Position numbers and translations under genes: made by a program. The notes below the pieces were generated by a model. The model saw only the letters and a list, made by a program, of their open reading frames with translations. It ran no database searches and had not been told where the DNA came from. Source: Trichococcus flocculiformis (GTDB taxonomy: Bacteria; Bacillota; Bacilli; Lactobacillales; Aerococcaceae). From it: a stretch of 64,000 nt of DNA. How positions within the stretch are numbered: position 1 is the stretch's first letter; each line of letters begins with the position of its first letter. The stretch is from the NCBI RefSeq assembly GCF_900113645.1, contig NZ_FOQC01000001.1, positions 148,292-212,291 of the forward strand, written 5' to 3'. Positions 37,323-46,742 of this stretch are shown here, one piece after another.

Positions 37323-37991
37323 ATGAGACGAGTGTTTGAAGAAGAATTAGAGAGTTTGCACGCTCACTTTTTGAAGATGGGTGTATTGGTCAATGCTGCA
37401 ATCCATAAGTCAATCGATGCTTTTGTAACGCACGACAAGGAACTGGCGCAGCAAGTCATCGATGAAGATGCAGCCATCAATAAGCTTGAGAACGATCTGG
37501 AAATCGAATGCTTCGAGCTGATTGCTTTGCAGCAGCCTGTGACTACGGACTTGCGCAAAATCGTGACCGTGATGAAAGCCAGCGCAGACTTGGAGCGGAT
37601 CGGCGATCATGCAGTCAGTATCGCAAAATCGACGATCAAGGTGAAGGGCAAGAAGCATGATGCCGATATCGAAACGGCCATTGCAGAAACAGCTTTGAAG
37701 GTCATGGATATGGTCAAGGAAGTCCTGGACGCTTATGTCGTCCTTGATGTTGAACGTGCGCGGGAAATTGCGGCGCGGGATACGGAGATCGACGCGGCCG
37801 CCAAAAATATCTATGAAAACTGCATCGAACAAATGAAGCAAGATCCTGAGATCGTTTTGGGCGGAACAAACTATATGCGTATCTCCACTTATTTAGAAAG
37901 AATCGGAGATTACGTAACAAATATTTCCGAGTGGATCATTTACTTGGACTCCGGAGAAGTAGTAGAATTGAATGTCCATCATAAAATTTAA
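37323..37991 (+). CDS. phoU2: Phosphate transport regulator PhoU, second copy
   Basis: A 222-residue two-repeat helical PhoU with ADLERIGDHAVSIAK and YLERIGDYVTNISEW. It is closely similar to PhoU1, much more so than the two PstS are to each other. ATG 37323 follows AAAGGGG. It ends the second pst operon before a terminator. Confidence 0.93.
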   Translation: MRRVFEEELESLHAHFLKMGVLVNAAIHKSIDAFVTHDKELAQQVIDEDAAINKLENDLEIECFELIALQQPVTTDLRKIVTVMKASADLERIGDHAVSIAKSTIKVKGKKHDADIETAIAETALKVMDMVKEVLDAYVVLDVERAREIAARDTEIDAAAKNIYENCIEQMKQDPEIVLGGTNYMRISTYLERIGDYVTNISEWIIYLDSGEVVELNVHHKI

Positions 37992-37995
37992 TGAT

Positions 37996-38038
37996 AAAAG
38001 CGTTGTGATACCCAAAGCGGTGTTGCAACGCTTTTTTT
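37996..38038 (+). terminator. Terminator of the second pst operon
   Basis: AAAAGCGTTG pairs with CAACGCTTTT, followed by T residues. Confidence 0.88.
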
Positions 38039-38110
38039 CTGTGTCAGTCAGAGCTTGAGCCAAGCCGTATTGCATACAGTTGCTTGATTTTGGCAGCAAG
38101 GGCAATGGCT

Positions 38111-38138
38111 TTCATAGAACGGATGAATTTGCTAAAAT
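38111..38138 (+). promoter_or_regulatory. Promoter and possible operator of the ArsR gene
   Basis: TGCTAAAAT (38130-38138) is an extended -10. Just upstream, TTCAT and ATGAA form an inverted repeat with a seven-base gap (38111-38127), in the spacer between -35 and -10. Autorepression through this repeat is an inference. Confidence 0.4.
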
Positions 38139-38172
38139 AAGGATTGAAGTAAGGGATAGGGGTCTAAGTGAG

Positions 38173-38523
38173 ATGATGTCAGACTTGAATACAGAAACGA
38201 TACAGGCAGTTACAAAAATATTCAAATTGATCGGCGATCCAACGCGTTTTTTGATTCTCCATGTACTGGAAAATCGGGAACTGAACGTAAATGCTATTGC
38301 GGAGGAACTGGACTTGGAGCAATCCGCGGTGTCGCACCAACTGAAAAAGCTGAGGGAAGCAAAGTTGGTGAAGAGCAGAAGAAACGGGAAAAACATCCTG
38401 TACAGCCAAGAGGATCAGCATGTCTACGCAATTCTCCACATGGCTGTCGAACATGCCGAACACGGCCGGGAGGATGCAAAAATTAAAATAAGTACAACAG
38501 CATCAGATAAGAAACCGCATTGA
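38173..38523 (+). CDS. ArsR/SmtB-family metal-responsive repressor, CzrA-like
   Basis: A 116-residue winged-helix repressor with the ArsR recognition helix LEQSAVSHQLKKLREAKLV. Near the C-terminus Asp81, His83, His94 and His97 have exactly the spacing (0, +2, +13, +16) of the alpha-5 zinc/cobalt site of CzrA. No CxC site for arsenic or cadmium is seen. It most likely senses zinc. No metal exporter is adjacent, so its target gene is elsewhere. AGGGG precedes ATG 38173; ATG 38176 is also possible. Confidence 0.85.
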   Translation: MMSDLNTETIQAVTKIFKLIGDPTRFLILHVLENRELNVNAIAEELDLEQSAVSHQLKKLREAKLVKSRRNGKNILYSQEDQHVYAILHMAVEHAEHGREDAKIKISTTASDKKPH

Positions 38524-38532
38524 ACAGGGGAG

Positions 38533-38570
38533 CGAACTAGCGTTCTTTTCAGGGCTGGATATGGTATACT
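38533..38570 (+). promoter_or_regulatory. lexA box: LexA box and promoter of uvrA
   Basis: CGAACTAGCGTTC contains GAAC-N4-GTTC (38534-38545), the core of the Gram-positive LexA box. It overlaps the -35 position of an extended -10 promoter (TGGTATACT, -10 at 38565-38570). LexA binding here would block transcription until DNA damage. Confidence 0.7.
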
Positions 38571-38628
38571 ACAGTCAAACAGGAAATCGACGAAAACCAA
38601 AGAATAAGTCAAAAAAGGATCTGAAATT

Positions 38629-41478
38629 ATGGCAAAAGACCAAATCATCGTACGGGGAGCCCGTTCGCATAACTTGAAAAATATAGATGTCACCATCCCC
38701 AGGGACAAACTTGTCGTCATGACCGGTCTTTCTGGGTCGGGTAAGAGCTCATTAGCTTTCGATACGCTTTACGCAGAAGGTCAAAGGCGGTATGTGGAAA
38801 GCCTCTCAGCCTATGCGCGCCAGTTTCTGGGTCAGATGGACAAGCCGGATGTGGACAGTATCGATGGCTTGAGTCCAGCCATTGCAATCGATCAAAAGAC
38901 GACGAACCGCAATCCCCGTTCGACAGTCGGAACAGTCACGGAAGTCAATGATTTCCTGCGCCTGCTTTTTGCACGTGTGGGTCATCCGATTTGTCCGAAT
39001 GATGGCACCCCGATCAGCAGTCAATCGCCCGAGCAGATGGTGAATCAGGTGCTTGAGTTTCCTGAACGCACGAAAATGCAGATATTGGCACCGATCGTCA
39101 AAGGAAAAAAGGGACAGCACAAAAAAGTATTCGAGGACATCAAAAAGCAAGGCTATGTCCGTGTCCGCGTTGATGGGGAACTGTTTGATATTTCCGAAGA
39201 TATTGAATTGGAAAAGAATAAAAAACATGACATCGCGATTGTTGTGGATCGGGTAGTCATCAAGGAGGGCATCCGTTCGCGCATCTTCGATTCGATCGAA
39301 GCGGCGTTGCATTTGGCTGATGGCTACGCCATTGTTGATGTCATCGGCAGTGAAGAACTTTTATTCAGCGAACACCATGCTTGTCCGTATTGCGGATTTA
39401 CGATTGGCGAGATCGAACCGCGGCTGTTTTCTTTCAACGCGCCCTATGGAGCCTGTTCCGAATGTGACGGGTTAGGAATGAAGTTGGAAGTCGATCTTGA
39501 TTTGATCGTTCCGGATAAGCAACTTTCTTTGAATGAAGGGGCTTTGGTACCGTGGAACCCGATCAGTTCAAATTACTATCCGGAAATGCTGCGTCAATTT
39601 TGTGCACAGAACGGCATCGATATGGATCTTCCGTTTGCCGAGCTTGGCCCCGACACCCAGCAAAAACTGCTGTATGGCGCTGGAGGCGACTTGTTCCATT
39701 TCCATTACCAGAATGAATTCGGTGGTGTCCGCGATGTTGATATCCCCTTTGAAGGGGTCATCACTAATGTCAATCGACGCTACAAAGAAACATCGAGCGA
39801 TTTTACGCGCGAAGCGATGCGCCAGTACATGACCGAGTTGCCTTGCCATACCTGCCACGGCTATCGTCTCAATGAGCAAGCCTTGGCCGTGAAGGTGGCC
39901 CAACACGACATCGGGCAAGTAACGGAGTTTTCCATCGAAAATGCCGTCGCTTTCTTCGAGGGAATTTCTCTTTCGGAACAAGAGCAGCAGATTGCGGCAC
40001 CTATACTGAAGGAAATCTTGTCACGCTTGACTTTCCTCAAGAATGTCGGCCTCGATTATTTGACGTTGAGCCGGACGGCGGGCACACTTTCTGGAGGAGA
40101 GGCGCAGCGGATCCGCTTGGCTACACAAATAGGCTCCAATCTGTCCGGCGTGCTCTACATCTTGGATGAGCCGTCCATCGGGTTGCATCAACGCGACAAT
40201 AATCGGTTGATTGAATCGATGAAAAATATGCGCGACCTTGGAAACACGCTCATCGTCGTGGAGCACGATGAGGACACGATGATGCAGGCGGATTATCTGA
40301 TCGATATCGGACCGGGTGCTGGCGAACTCGGTGGTGAAATTGTGGCTGCCGGAACGCCCGAGCAAGTCATGAAAAATAAGAAATCCTTGACCGGAAAATA
40401 TCTGTCAGGGAAATTGTTCATCCCGGTTCCGGAGACGCGAAGGACAGAGGACAAAGGTGCCGTGAAAATCACCGGGGCTACTGAAAATAACCTGAAGAAT
40501 GTGGATGCTGCCTTTCCTTTAGGGAAAATCGTGGCAGTCACCGGCGTGTCCGGCTCAGGAAAAAGTTCCTTGGTCAACAATGTCCTGAAGACGGCTCTTG
40601 CCAAAGAATTGACCCGTACGAAAGAAAAACCGGGTAAGTTCAAAACAATCAGCGGGTTCGAAGGTCTGGAGAAAATCATCGATATCGACCAAAGCCCGAT
40701 CGGACGGACGCCGCGAAGCAATCCGGCAACCTATACCAGCGTCTTCGATGACATGCGCGACCTATTTGCCAGCACCAATGAAGCCAAAATCCGCGGCTAC
40801 AAAAAAGGCCGCTTCAGCTTCAATGTCAAGGGCGGACGTTGTGAAGCTTGCCGCGGCGATGGCATTCTGAAAATTGAGATGCATTTCCTGCCGGATGTTT
40901 ACGTGCCTTGCGAAGTTTGCCACGGCACACGCTATAATTCCGAAACGTTGGAAGTGCAGTACAAAGGCAAGAATATCGCCCAAGTATTGGATATGACCAT
41001 TGAGGAAGCTCTGACATATTTTGAAGCTATCCCTAAAATCAGGCGCAAACTACAGACCATCGTCGATGTCGGACTCGGCTATGTGACATTGGGACAACCC
41101 GCAACGACTTTATCCGGTGGTGAAGCCCAGCGGATGAAATTGGCCAGTGAACTGCAGCGCGTATCAAGCGGCAAGACATTCTACATACTGGATGAACCGA
41201 CCACAGGGTTGCATACGCATGATATCGCTAGATTGTTGCAGGTTTTGGACCGTCTGGTGGAAGCCGGCAACACGATCGTCGTGATCGAACACAATCTGGA
41301 CGTGATCAAAACAGCCGATTACATCATCGATATGGGACCTGAAGGCGGAGCCGGCGGGGGAACCGTGCTCGCTACCGGCACTCCGGAAGAAATCGCTGAG
41401 GTAGAGGGCAGCTATACCGGCCAATTCTTGAAACCTATTCTCGAACGGGATAAAGTAAGGGATAAAAAAAATAAATAG
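38629..41478 (+). CDS. uvrA: Excinuclease ABC subunit A
   Basis: A 949-residue UvrA, the damage-recognition ATPase of nucleotide excision repair. Two ABC modules are present: Walker A motifs GLSGSGKSS and GVSGSGKSS, and signatures LSGGEAQR twice. Zinc fingers with CPYC...CSEC and CEAC...CEVC pairs are intact. RBS AAAGGAT. uvrB, often its upstream neighbour in Firmicutes, is not here; an unrelated ArsR gene takes that place. Confidence 0.97.
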   Translation: MAKDQIIVRGARSHNLKNIDVTIPRDKLVVMTGLSGSGKSSLAFDTLYAEGQRRYVESLSAYARQFLGQMDKPDVDSIDGLSPAIAIDQKTTNRNPRSTVGTVTEVNDFLRLLFARVGHPICPNDGTPISSQSPEQMVNQVLEFPERTKMQILAPIVKGKKGQHKKVFEDIKKQGYVRVRVDGELFDISEDIELEKNKKHDIAIVVDRVVIKEGIRSRIFDSIEAALHLADGYAIVDVIGSEELLFSEHHACPYCGFTIGEIEPRLFSFNAPYGACSECDGLGMKLEVDLDLIVPDKQLSLNEGALVPWNPISSNYYPEMLRQFCAQNGIDMDLPFAELGPDTQQKLLYGAGGDLFHFHYQNEFGGVRDVDIPFEGVITNVNRRYKETSSDFTREAMRQYMTELPCHTCHGYRLNEQALAVKVAQHDIGQVTEFSIENAVAFFEGISLSEQEQQIAAPILKEILSRLTFLKNVGLDYLTLSRTAGTLSGGEAQRIRLATQIGSNLSGVLYILDEPSIGLHQRDNNRLIESMKNMRDLGNTLIVVEHDEDTMMQADYLIDIGPGAGELGGEIVAAGTPEQVMKNKKSLTGKYLSGKLFIPVPETRRTEDKGAVKITGATENNLKNVDAAFPLGKIVAVTGVSGSGKSSLVNNVLKTALAKELTRTKEKPGKFKTISGFEGLEKIIDIDQSPIGRTPRSNPATYTSVFDDMRDLFASTNEAKIRGYKKGRFSFNVKGGRCEACRGDGILKIEMHFLPDVYVPCEVCHGTRYNSETLEVQYKGKNIAQVLDMTIEEALTYFEAIPKIRRKLQTIVDVGLGYVTLGQPATTLSGGEAQRMKLASELQRVSSGKTFYILDEPTTGLHTHDIARLLQVLDRLVEAGNTIVVIEHNLDVIKTADYIIDMGPEGGAGGGTVLATGTPEEIAEVEGSYTGQFLKPILERDKVRDKKNK

Positions 41479-41482
41479 CCAA

Positions 41483-41518
41483 AACAGGCTGCCTCATTTA
41501 ATGATGAGACAGCCTGTT
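41483..41518 (+). terminator. Hairpin after uvrA
   Basis: AACAGGCTG pairs with CAGCCTGTT with an inner CTCAT/ATGAG stem, but no T run follows. It is probably the uvrA terminator in a weak form. Confidence 0.55.
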
Positions 41519-41579
41519 CGTCGTTGCTGTCAGATAATTTTTTTGAGGCAATTTTCTATAATTTGGAAATGTAGCATTG

Positions 41580-41628
41580 TTCTCCGGCGAACTGCCCCTC
41601 GCCGGAGCTTAGGACAGCTTATACGCAC
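41580..41628. repeat. Dispersed GC-rich repeat, single copy
   Basis: A 49-base element opening with TTCTCCGGCGA and holding a perfect nine-base inverted repeat (CTCCGGCGA, eight-base loop, TCGCCGGAG). About three quarters of its bases match unit 3 of the array at 52598-52775. It lies in the 350-base gap between uvrA and liaX. The rest of that gap holds the uvrA hairpin and the liaX promoter. Confidence 0.7.
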
Positions 41629-41709
41629 TTTCTTTTTTCAGCAGGCAACCCTACTGTGTCTGCTAGCTTCTAGTCATTTCTGCTGAAGAGAAAATCAAAC
41701 TTAAGACCT

Positions 41710-41738
41710 ATGACAAGAGGAACGAACTTGGGCATAAT
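41710..41738 (+). promoter_or_regulatory. Promoter of liaXYZ
   Basis: ATGACA, 17 bases, CATAAT: five of six bases match at both hexamers. It lies 90 bases before liaX. A LiaR-binding site would be expected just upstream, but I cannot define one with confidence. Confidence 0.55.
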
Positions 41739-41828
41739 AAGGACATAAGCAATAGATATCCAGAAATAGGCAAATTGAGTCCCCTGTCAGCGAATAGATA
41801 AATGGATAATCATCAAGGAGGAACTACC

Positions 41829-43340
41829 ATGAATGAAAGAGACCGAATTTTGGCGTTGGTAAGAGAAGGCATCATCACTACAGAAGAAGCCTTGGTACTT
41901 TTAGAGAACTTAGCGAAGCGCGAAGGAAAAGATGCAGTGAAGTTCAATCAGCAGCAAGATTTCACAGATGTACCCGATACTTCATCAGAATCCTCAGAGC
42001 AAACGGCTCCAGTTTCCGATAAGGAACGGGAAGACCGCAGAAATTTGGAAAAGATTTTGGATGAGCTGGCCAGCGAAATTTCCTATTTCTCCTCTCAGAT
42101 CGATGCGAAAGGCGAAGCACTCCAGTCATTGCAAAAACAAATCAACGACAAATCCGAAAAAAGGCAGGAACTGGCCACAGCAGATGAATTGGGCGATTTG
42201 ACTGGCGAACAAGAAATTACGTTGATGCGTTTGGATGAAGAACTGGAGGCTCTTCGCGGACAAGTTGCCGCGCTGGAAGCCGAAAAAAGCGAGATGGAAC
42301 AAAAAATGCGCAGCCTCAAGAAGGAGCATGTGGAAAATAGCGTGAAATCTTTTGGTGAGAAACTGGGCAATAAAGAGGAATGGAAAGACACAGCCACCAA
42401 TTTCGCGGAACGCCTCACTAAAGCAGGCACCCAACTAAGCAAATTTTTGGTCGATACGGTCCAGACGGTCGCAGAGAATGTCGATTGGAAAGACACTGAT
42501 TTCAACATCAAGATCCCAGGCTTGATCACAAGTAAATTCCAGCATGAATTCATATTCGATCAGAATACCGCGACAATCCTTGATTTTCAATTGGCAAACG
42601 GGAATGTGACGTTGCAGAGTTGGGATAACGAAACCATTTCGGTCGCTGCAGATGTGAAGATTTACGGAAAAACGGAAGAAGCGACAGCGAAGGAAGCTTT
42701 CGACGCCCGAAGTACGATTGTGATGGATGAGGATAAACTCACTTTCCGCGTTCCGAACAAACGGGTGAAATGCGATATCGTCGTCTCCTTGCCGAAACGC
42801 GAATACGATTACATCGCAATTAAGATGTTGAACGGGAATGCGACCTTGAAAAACATTGGAGGAAAAGATTTTTACATCAAATCCACGAACGGCAATATGG
42901 TTATTTCAGGTCTCAAGGCCATCATGCTGGAGACGGATGGAGTCAACGGGAATCTGGACGTTTCGGAAAGTACGATTGTTGATGTGTTGGCGAAAACAAT
43001 CAACGGTAGTCTGACGATCAAAAGCGATGTCGTCAGTGCAACTGTTTCCGTGGTGAATGGGGATGTGAAACTGTCCTATCCAGGAACAAACGCCAAACAG
43101 ATCCAAGCTAGTTCCGTCAACGGTTCTGTCAAGCTGTCTTTGCCTGCTGCCAAAAGCGCAGAAGTGAAAGCAAGCAGTTCGTTGGGGAAAATCATGAACC
43201 GGATGGAGAATATCGAAATCCTCCGCCAAAAAAATGAACACACAAACAAGTATCTGGAATTCAGACGAATGGACGAAGAATCTCCGGTTATGGTAGAATT
43301 AAAGACAACAACAGGAAACATATTTTTAAAAAATAACTAA
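41829..43340 (+). CDS. liaX: LiaX-like envelope stress protein
   Basis: A 503-residue protein. A short N-terminal helical module (MNERDRILALVREGIITTEEAL) and a coiled coil rich in Glu and Lys (about residues 65-175) lead into a C-terminal beta-helical DUF4097 adhesin-like domain with repeated NGN/NGS turns. The layout and the next two genes match enterococcal LiaX, a surface and secreted protein that senses daptomycin and antimicrobial peptides. No signal peptide is visible, as in LiaX. ATG 41829 follows AAGGAGGAA. The liaFSR control genes are not in the window. Confidence 0.85.
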   Translation: MNERDRILALVREGIITTEEALVLLENLAKREGKDAVKFNQQQDFTDVPDTSSESSEQTAPVSDKEREDRRNLEKILDELASEISYFSSQIDAKGEALQSLQKQINDKSEKRQELATADELGDLTGEQEITLMRLDEELEALRGQVAALEAEKSEMEQKMRSLKKEHVENSVKSFGEKLGNKEEWKDTATNFAERLTKAGTQLSKFLVDTVQTVAENVDWKDTDFNIKIPGLITSKFQHEFIFDQNTATILDFQLANGNVTLQSWDNETISVAADVKIYGKTEEATAKEAFDARSTIVMDEDKLTFRVPNKRVKCDIVVSLPKREYDYIAIKMLNGNATLKNIGGKDFYIKSTNGNMVISGLKAIMLETDGVNGNLDVSESTIVDVLAKTINGSLTIKSDVVSATVSVVNGDVKLSYPGTNAKQIQASSVNGSVKLSLPAAKSAEVKASSSLGKIMNRMENIEILRQKNEHTNKYLEFRRMDEESPVMVELKTTTGNIFLKNN

Positions 43341-43381
43341 AAATAGCGATAATAAATGGCACAAATAAGGAGAGAACGAAC

Positions 43382-43699
43382 ATGAAAAAATTAACCAAAT
43401 CTGCTACAGACAGACAAGTCAGCGGTGTTCTGGGAGGTATTGCCGAATACTTCGGCATCGATTCGACGATTGTGCGTGTGATCTTTCTGATTGCCGTCTT
43501 TGCGGGAGTCGGATCGCCCGTATTGCTGTATATCCTGATGGCGATCCTGATGCCTGAACCGGGCCAAAGCGGCAGCGGACAATCATTCGGAGGAACGTAT
43601 GGATCATCATCTTCCCGTCGCAGTTCCGACGCTTCAAGACCAGTAAAGGAAGCAAAACCAGTGGATAAACAAGAAGAGGACGACTGGAGTGATTTCTGA
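43382..43699 (+). CDS. liaY: PspC-domain membrane protein (LiaY-like)
   Basis: A 105-residue protein with an N-terminal PspC domain (GVLGGIAEYFGIDSTIVRVIF) and a membrane segment. A Ser/Gly-rich, then acidic, cytoplasmic tail follows. PspC proteins take part in membrane-stress responses; in enterococci LiaY works with LiaX and LiaZ in membrane remodelling. RBS AAGGAGAG; its stop overlaps the liaZ start by one base. Confidence 0.85.
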   Translation: MKKLTKSATDRQVSGVLGGIAEYFGIDSTIVRVIFLIAVFAGVGSPVLLYILMAILMPEPGQSGSGQSFGGTYGSSSSRRSSDASRPVKEAKPVDKQEEDDWSDF

Positions 43700-44043
43700 T
43701 GGGATTCTGGAAAAAAGCAGCGGTCAACTCGCTAGTGTTCATCGCCTTAGCTTATTTCATGGCACCTTCCTTCTATGTGCATAGCCTTTGGACAGCGTTC
43801 TGGGCCAGCATTGTCTTGGGTATCGTCAATTTTCTGATCAAACCAGTGTTTTTGATCCTCTCGTTCCCGATTACGCTCCTTACTTTCGGTTTGTTTAGCT
43901 TCGTGATCAATGGATTCATGCTGTATCTGACGTCTTGGTTGGTGGGACCGGGATTCCACTTCACAAGCTACGGTACTGCGTTTCTGGTGGCTTTGATCAT
44001 GTCGATCGTGCATATGTTCCTGAGCAGGGACGATGTGCATTAG
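43699..44043 (+). CDS. liaZ: Phage-holin-family (YvlD) membrane protein (LiaZ-like)
   Basis: A 114-residue protein that is almost entirely four transmembrane helices, of the YvlD/DUF360 family. It is last in the liaXYZ operon and coupled to liaY by TGATG. Position and family fit LiaZ, although its biochemical role is not known. Confidence 0.82.
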   Translation: MGFWKKAAVNSLVFIALAYFMAPSFYVHSLWTAFWASIVLGIVNFLIKPVFLILSFPITLLTFGLFSFVINGFMLYLTSWLVGPGFHFTSYGTAFLVALIMSIVHMFLSRDDVH

Positions 44044-44088
44044 TTAAGTGGGTTCAACAATAGCAGTCAGTATCAAATAACCTAAATG

Positions 44089-44123
44089 AAGGCAGCTGAA
44101 ACGATTGTTTCAGCTGCCTTTTG
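44089..44123 (+). terminator. Terminator of liaXYZ
   Basis: A perfect 14-base stem (AAGGCAGCTGAAAC and complement) with a four-base loop and a short T run. Confidence 0.9.
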
Positions 44124-44269
44124 TTCTTTCGTATGCATGGATAAAATGTTATGATGGATAGGAATACAATAAACCACAAGCGATTCAATTATTGTTTGAG
44201 GAGAGATTAAAAAGAGAAAATCCTGCCTGATCGAGGTCAGGAAATTAAATGATAGAGTGAGGGATAAGA

Positions 44270-45208
44270 ATGACGAATACAGTCACTGTAAAGGAATTAG
44301 TGGATTCTTCAGGTTATGTTGTGCTGAGCGGAGAAGAGTTCTTGGGAAATAAAATCACAACCAGCGAAATCTCCAGACCCGGCGTCGAGTTGACCGGTTT
44401 CTTTAATTTTTACCCGTCGGCCCGTATCCAATTGTTGGGGAAAACGGAACTGACATTTATCGAGCGGATGACTGCAGAAGAGCGCCTGATCGTTATGAGA
44501 CGCCTCTGCAGCAAAGAAACACCTTGCTTCGTTATCGGACGCAGATTGCCTGCGCCCTCAGAATTGACGAAAGCCGCTCAAGAAGCTGGTATACCGATTC
44601 TTTCGGCACAATCCAGAACGACAAGAGTATCCAGTAACATCACCAATTTTCTTGAGGGCAAATTGGCTGAACGCGTTTCGATGCACGGGGTTTTCGTGGA
44701 TGTATTTGGAATGGGGGTCATGATTACAGGGGACAGCGGCGTCGGGAAGTCGGAGACGGCTTTGGAATTGATCCAAAAAGGACACCGGTTGGTCGCTGAT
44801 GATCGTGTTGATCTGTATCAGCATGACGAAAATACGCTGATAGGTGAGGCACCAGGCATTCTTCGCCATCTGATCGAAATCCGCGGAATCGGAATTATTG
44901 ATGTGATGACGCTGTTCGGGGCCGGCGCGGTCAAACAGGCTAATGAAGTCAATCTGATTGTTAACCTGGAACTTTGGAGCAAAGACAAGAAATTTGAGCG
45001 TCTGGGCAGTACCGAGGAAATCGTGAACATTTTGGATGTCGGCATCCCTAAAATCACAATTCCGGTAAAGACAGGGCGAAATCTTGCTATCATCATCGAA
45101 GTGGCTGCCATGAATTTCCGTGCGAAAACGATGGGCTATAATGCCGCTGAGACTTTCGAAAGAAATCTGGAAGCTTTGATTAAAGAGAATACCCAAAAAG
45201 GCGAATAG
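44270..45208 (+). CDS. hprK: HPr kinase/phosphorylase
   Basis: A 312-residue bifunctional enzyme that phosphorylates HPr on Ser46 and reverses this with phosphate, releasing pyrophosphate. It is the switch of carbon catabolite repression. Walker A GDSGVGKSET and the signature EIRGIGIIDV are intact. RBS GTGAGGGAT. The 226-base gap before it holds the liaZ terminator and only weak promoter-like sequences. It heads the cluster hprK-lgt-ppaX-gpsA-galU. Confidence 0.96.
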   Translation: MTNTVTVKELVDSSGYVVLSGEEFLGNKITTSEISRPGVELTGFFNFYPSARIQLLGKTELTFIERMTAEERLIVMRRLCSKETPCFVIGRRLPAPSELTKAAQEAGIPILSAQSRTTRVSSNITNFLEGKLAERVSMHGVFVDVFGMGVMITGDSGVGKSETALELIQKGHRLVADDRVDLYQHDENTLIGEAPGILRHLIEIRGIGIIDVMTLFGAGAVKQANEVNLIVNLELWSKDKKFERLGSTEEIVNILDVGIPKITIPVKTGRNLAIIIEVAAMNFRAKTMGYNAAETFERNLEALIKENTQKGE

Positions 45209-45228
45209 CTTGAACAAAGGAGATTAAC

Positions 45229-46065
45229 ATGACTAATTTGATAGCCGCATTAAACCCCGTCGCCTTGTCGTTCGGCGGTTTGGAGATCCGTTGGTATGGT
45301 GTCATCATAGCGGCAGGGATACTTGTTGCCATGGCATTGGCTACGAAAGAGGCCGAGAAAAAAGGACTGGATCCGGACTTTATCGTCGACATGATGTTCT
45401 GGACGATACCGATAGGAATCATCGGCGCCCGCATTTACTATGTATTGTTTGAATTGGATTATTATTTGCAGAACCCAGGCGAAATCATTCAAGTCTGGAA
45501 TGGTGGCATCGCCATTTACGGTGCGTTGATCGCCGGTATTTTGACGATCTATTGGTACACAAAACGAAAAGGAATTTCCTTTGCATTGACGATGGATATT
45601 TTGGCACCCGCAGTTCTGATTGCACAATCCATCGGCAGATGGGGGAATTTCATGAACCAGGAAGCGCATGGTGAGGAAGTCAGCCGCGTCTTTTTGGAGA
45701 ATTTGTTCCTGCCTGAATTCATTATTGAACAAATGAACATCAATGGGATTTATTACCACCCGACCTTCTTGTACGAATCGCTCTGGTCGTTGGCCGGTTT
45801 TGTGCTGATTCTGTTCCTGCGCAGAAAAGAACAACTGTTGCGTGTCGGTGAAGTAATGTTCACTTATGTCATGTGGTACTCGTTCGGACGCTTCTTCATC
45901 GAAGGTATGCGTACAGACAGCCTGTACCTTTTCGGGCCTATCCGCGTTTCGCAGGCGCTGTCCATCCTTCTGTTCCTCGGAGCAATGGTGTACTGGGCTT
46001 ACAGACGCCGAAATAATTATCCGCCTGATCCCTACTACACGGATATCAGTAGAAAGAGAGTATAA
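45229..46065 (+). CDS. lgt: Prolipoprotein diacylglyceryl transferase
   Basis: A 278-residue polytopic membrane enzyme that attaches diacylglycerol to the lipobox cysteine of prolipoproteins, such as the PstS and OpuCC proteins of this window. Lgt motifs are present: GARIYYVLFE, NGGIAIYGALIAG, and the signature GRWGNFMNQEAHG. RBS AAAGGAGATT. Confidence 0.95.
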   Translation: MTNLIAALNPVALSFGGLEIRWYGVIIAAGILVAMALATKEAEKKGLDPDFIVDMMFWTIPIGIIGARIYYVLFELDYYLQNPGEIIQVWNGGIAIYGALIAGILTIYWYTKRKGISFALTMDILAPAVLIAQSIGRWGNFMNQEAHGEEVSRVFLENLFLPEFIIEQMNINGIYYHPTFLYESLWSLAGFVLILFLRRKEQLLRVGEVMFTYVMWYSFGRFFIEGMRTDSLYLFGPIRVSQALSILLFLGAMVYWAYRRRNNYPPDPYYTDISRKRV

Positions 46066-46072
46066 TAGACGA

Positions 46073-46723
46073 ATGGAGTTTAAAACAATATTATTTGATT
46101 TTGATGGCACTATCGCTGATACGAACCGACTTATCAGTGAAAGCCACTTTGTTGTCATGGAGGAAAATTTCCCGGGCCGGTTCAAAATGAAGGAAATGGC
46201 TCAGTTCAACGGTCCCAGTCTAGAGGAAATATATGGGCGTCTTGATCAGGACAGAAAAGATGAGTTGGTCGCACGTTACCGGGAAGTGATGCTGGAGAAG
46301 CATGATGAAATGATCGGACTTTTTCCCGGCATCAAAGAAATGCTTGGAAATCTCAAACAAGAAGGCTTGCGCTTAGGCGTCGTTTCGACAAAACGTACCG
46401 ATGTGCTGAAAAGAGGCATATCCATTTTAGGCATCACGGATTATTTTGATACGATCATTGGGTCAGGCGATTTTTCACAACCCAAGCCTGATCCGGAGTC
46501 GCTCTTTCTGGCTATGGAACGTTTGGAAGCAAAAAGAGAGACCAGCGCGATGGTCGGGGACAATCACCACGATATAGTCGCAGGCAATAATGCGGGAATC
46601 ACAAGTATTTTTGTGGGCTGGTCCGAAAAAACGACTGCCTTTATCCAACCCTATCAACCAACAAAAACAGTCAAAAACCCACATGAGTTGGAAGAGTACA
46701 TTCTTTCCGGCGTGAGAGTTTAA
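46073..46723 (+). CDS. ppaX: HAD-family pyrophosphatase PpaX
   Basis: A 216-residue HAD hydrolase with motif [10 protein letters not shown], motif II VVSTKR and motif [14 protein letters not shown]. subtilis PpaX has the same length and also sits near hprK and lgt. It clears the pyrophosphate that HprK makes when it dephosphorylates HPr. ATG 46073 follows the lgt stop by seven bases with only a weak AGAGAG site, so translation may depend on lgt. A general phosphoglycolate-type phosphatase is the alternative. Confidence 0.85.
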   Translation: MEFKTILFDFDGTIADTNRLISESHFVVMEENFPGRFKMKEMAQFNGPSLEEIYGRLDQDRKDELVARYREVMLEKHDEMIGLFPGIKEMLGNLKQEGLRLGVVSTKRTDVLKRGISILGITDYFDTIIGSGDFSQPKPDPESLFLAMERLEAKRETSAMVGDNHHDIVAGNNAGITSIFVGWSEKTTAFIQPYQPTKTVKNPHELEEYILSGVRV

Positions 46724-46742
46724 TGGAGGGGAAGAGATCAAA

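Noticed and set aside
28128..37991. Insertion-sequence-driven duplication of the pst operon
   Set aside because: No transposase, target duplication or terminal repeats were seen around either operon, and the PstS proteins differ strongly.
41501..41686. A 61-codon frame between uvrA and liaX
   Set aside because: It crosses the GC-rich repeat and has no ribosome-binding site or family match.
46061..46066. TATAAT right before ppaX as a promoter for a leaderless mRNA
   Set aside because: No -35 or TGn element; it arises from the lgt stop codon context. Kept only as a remark.
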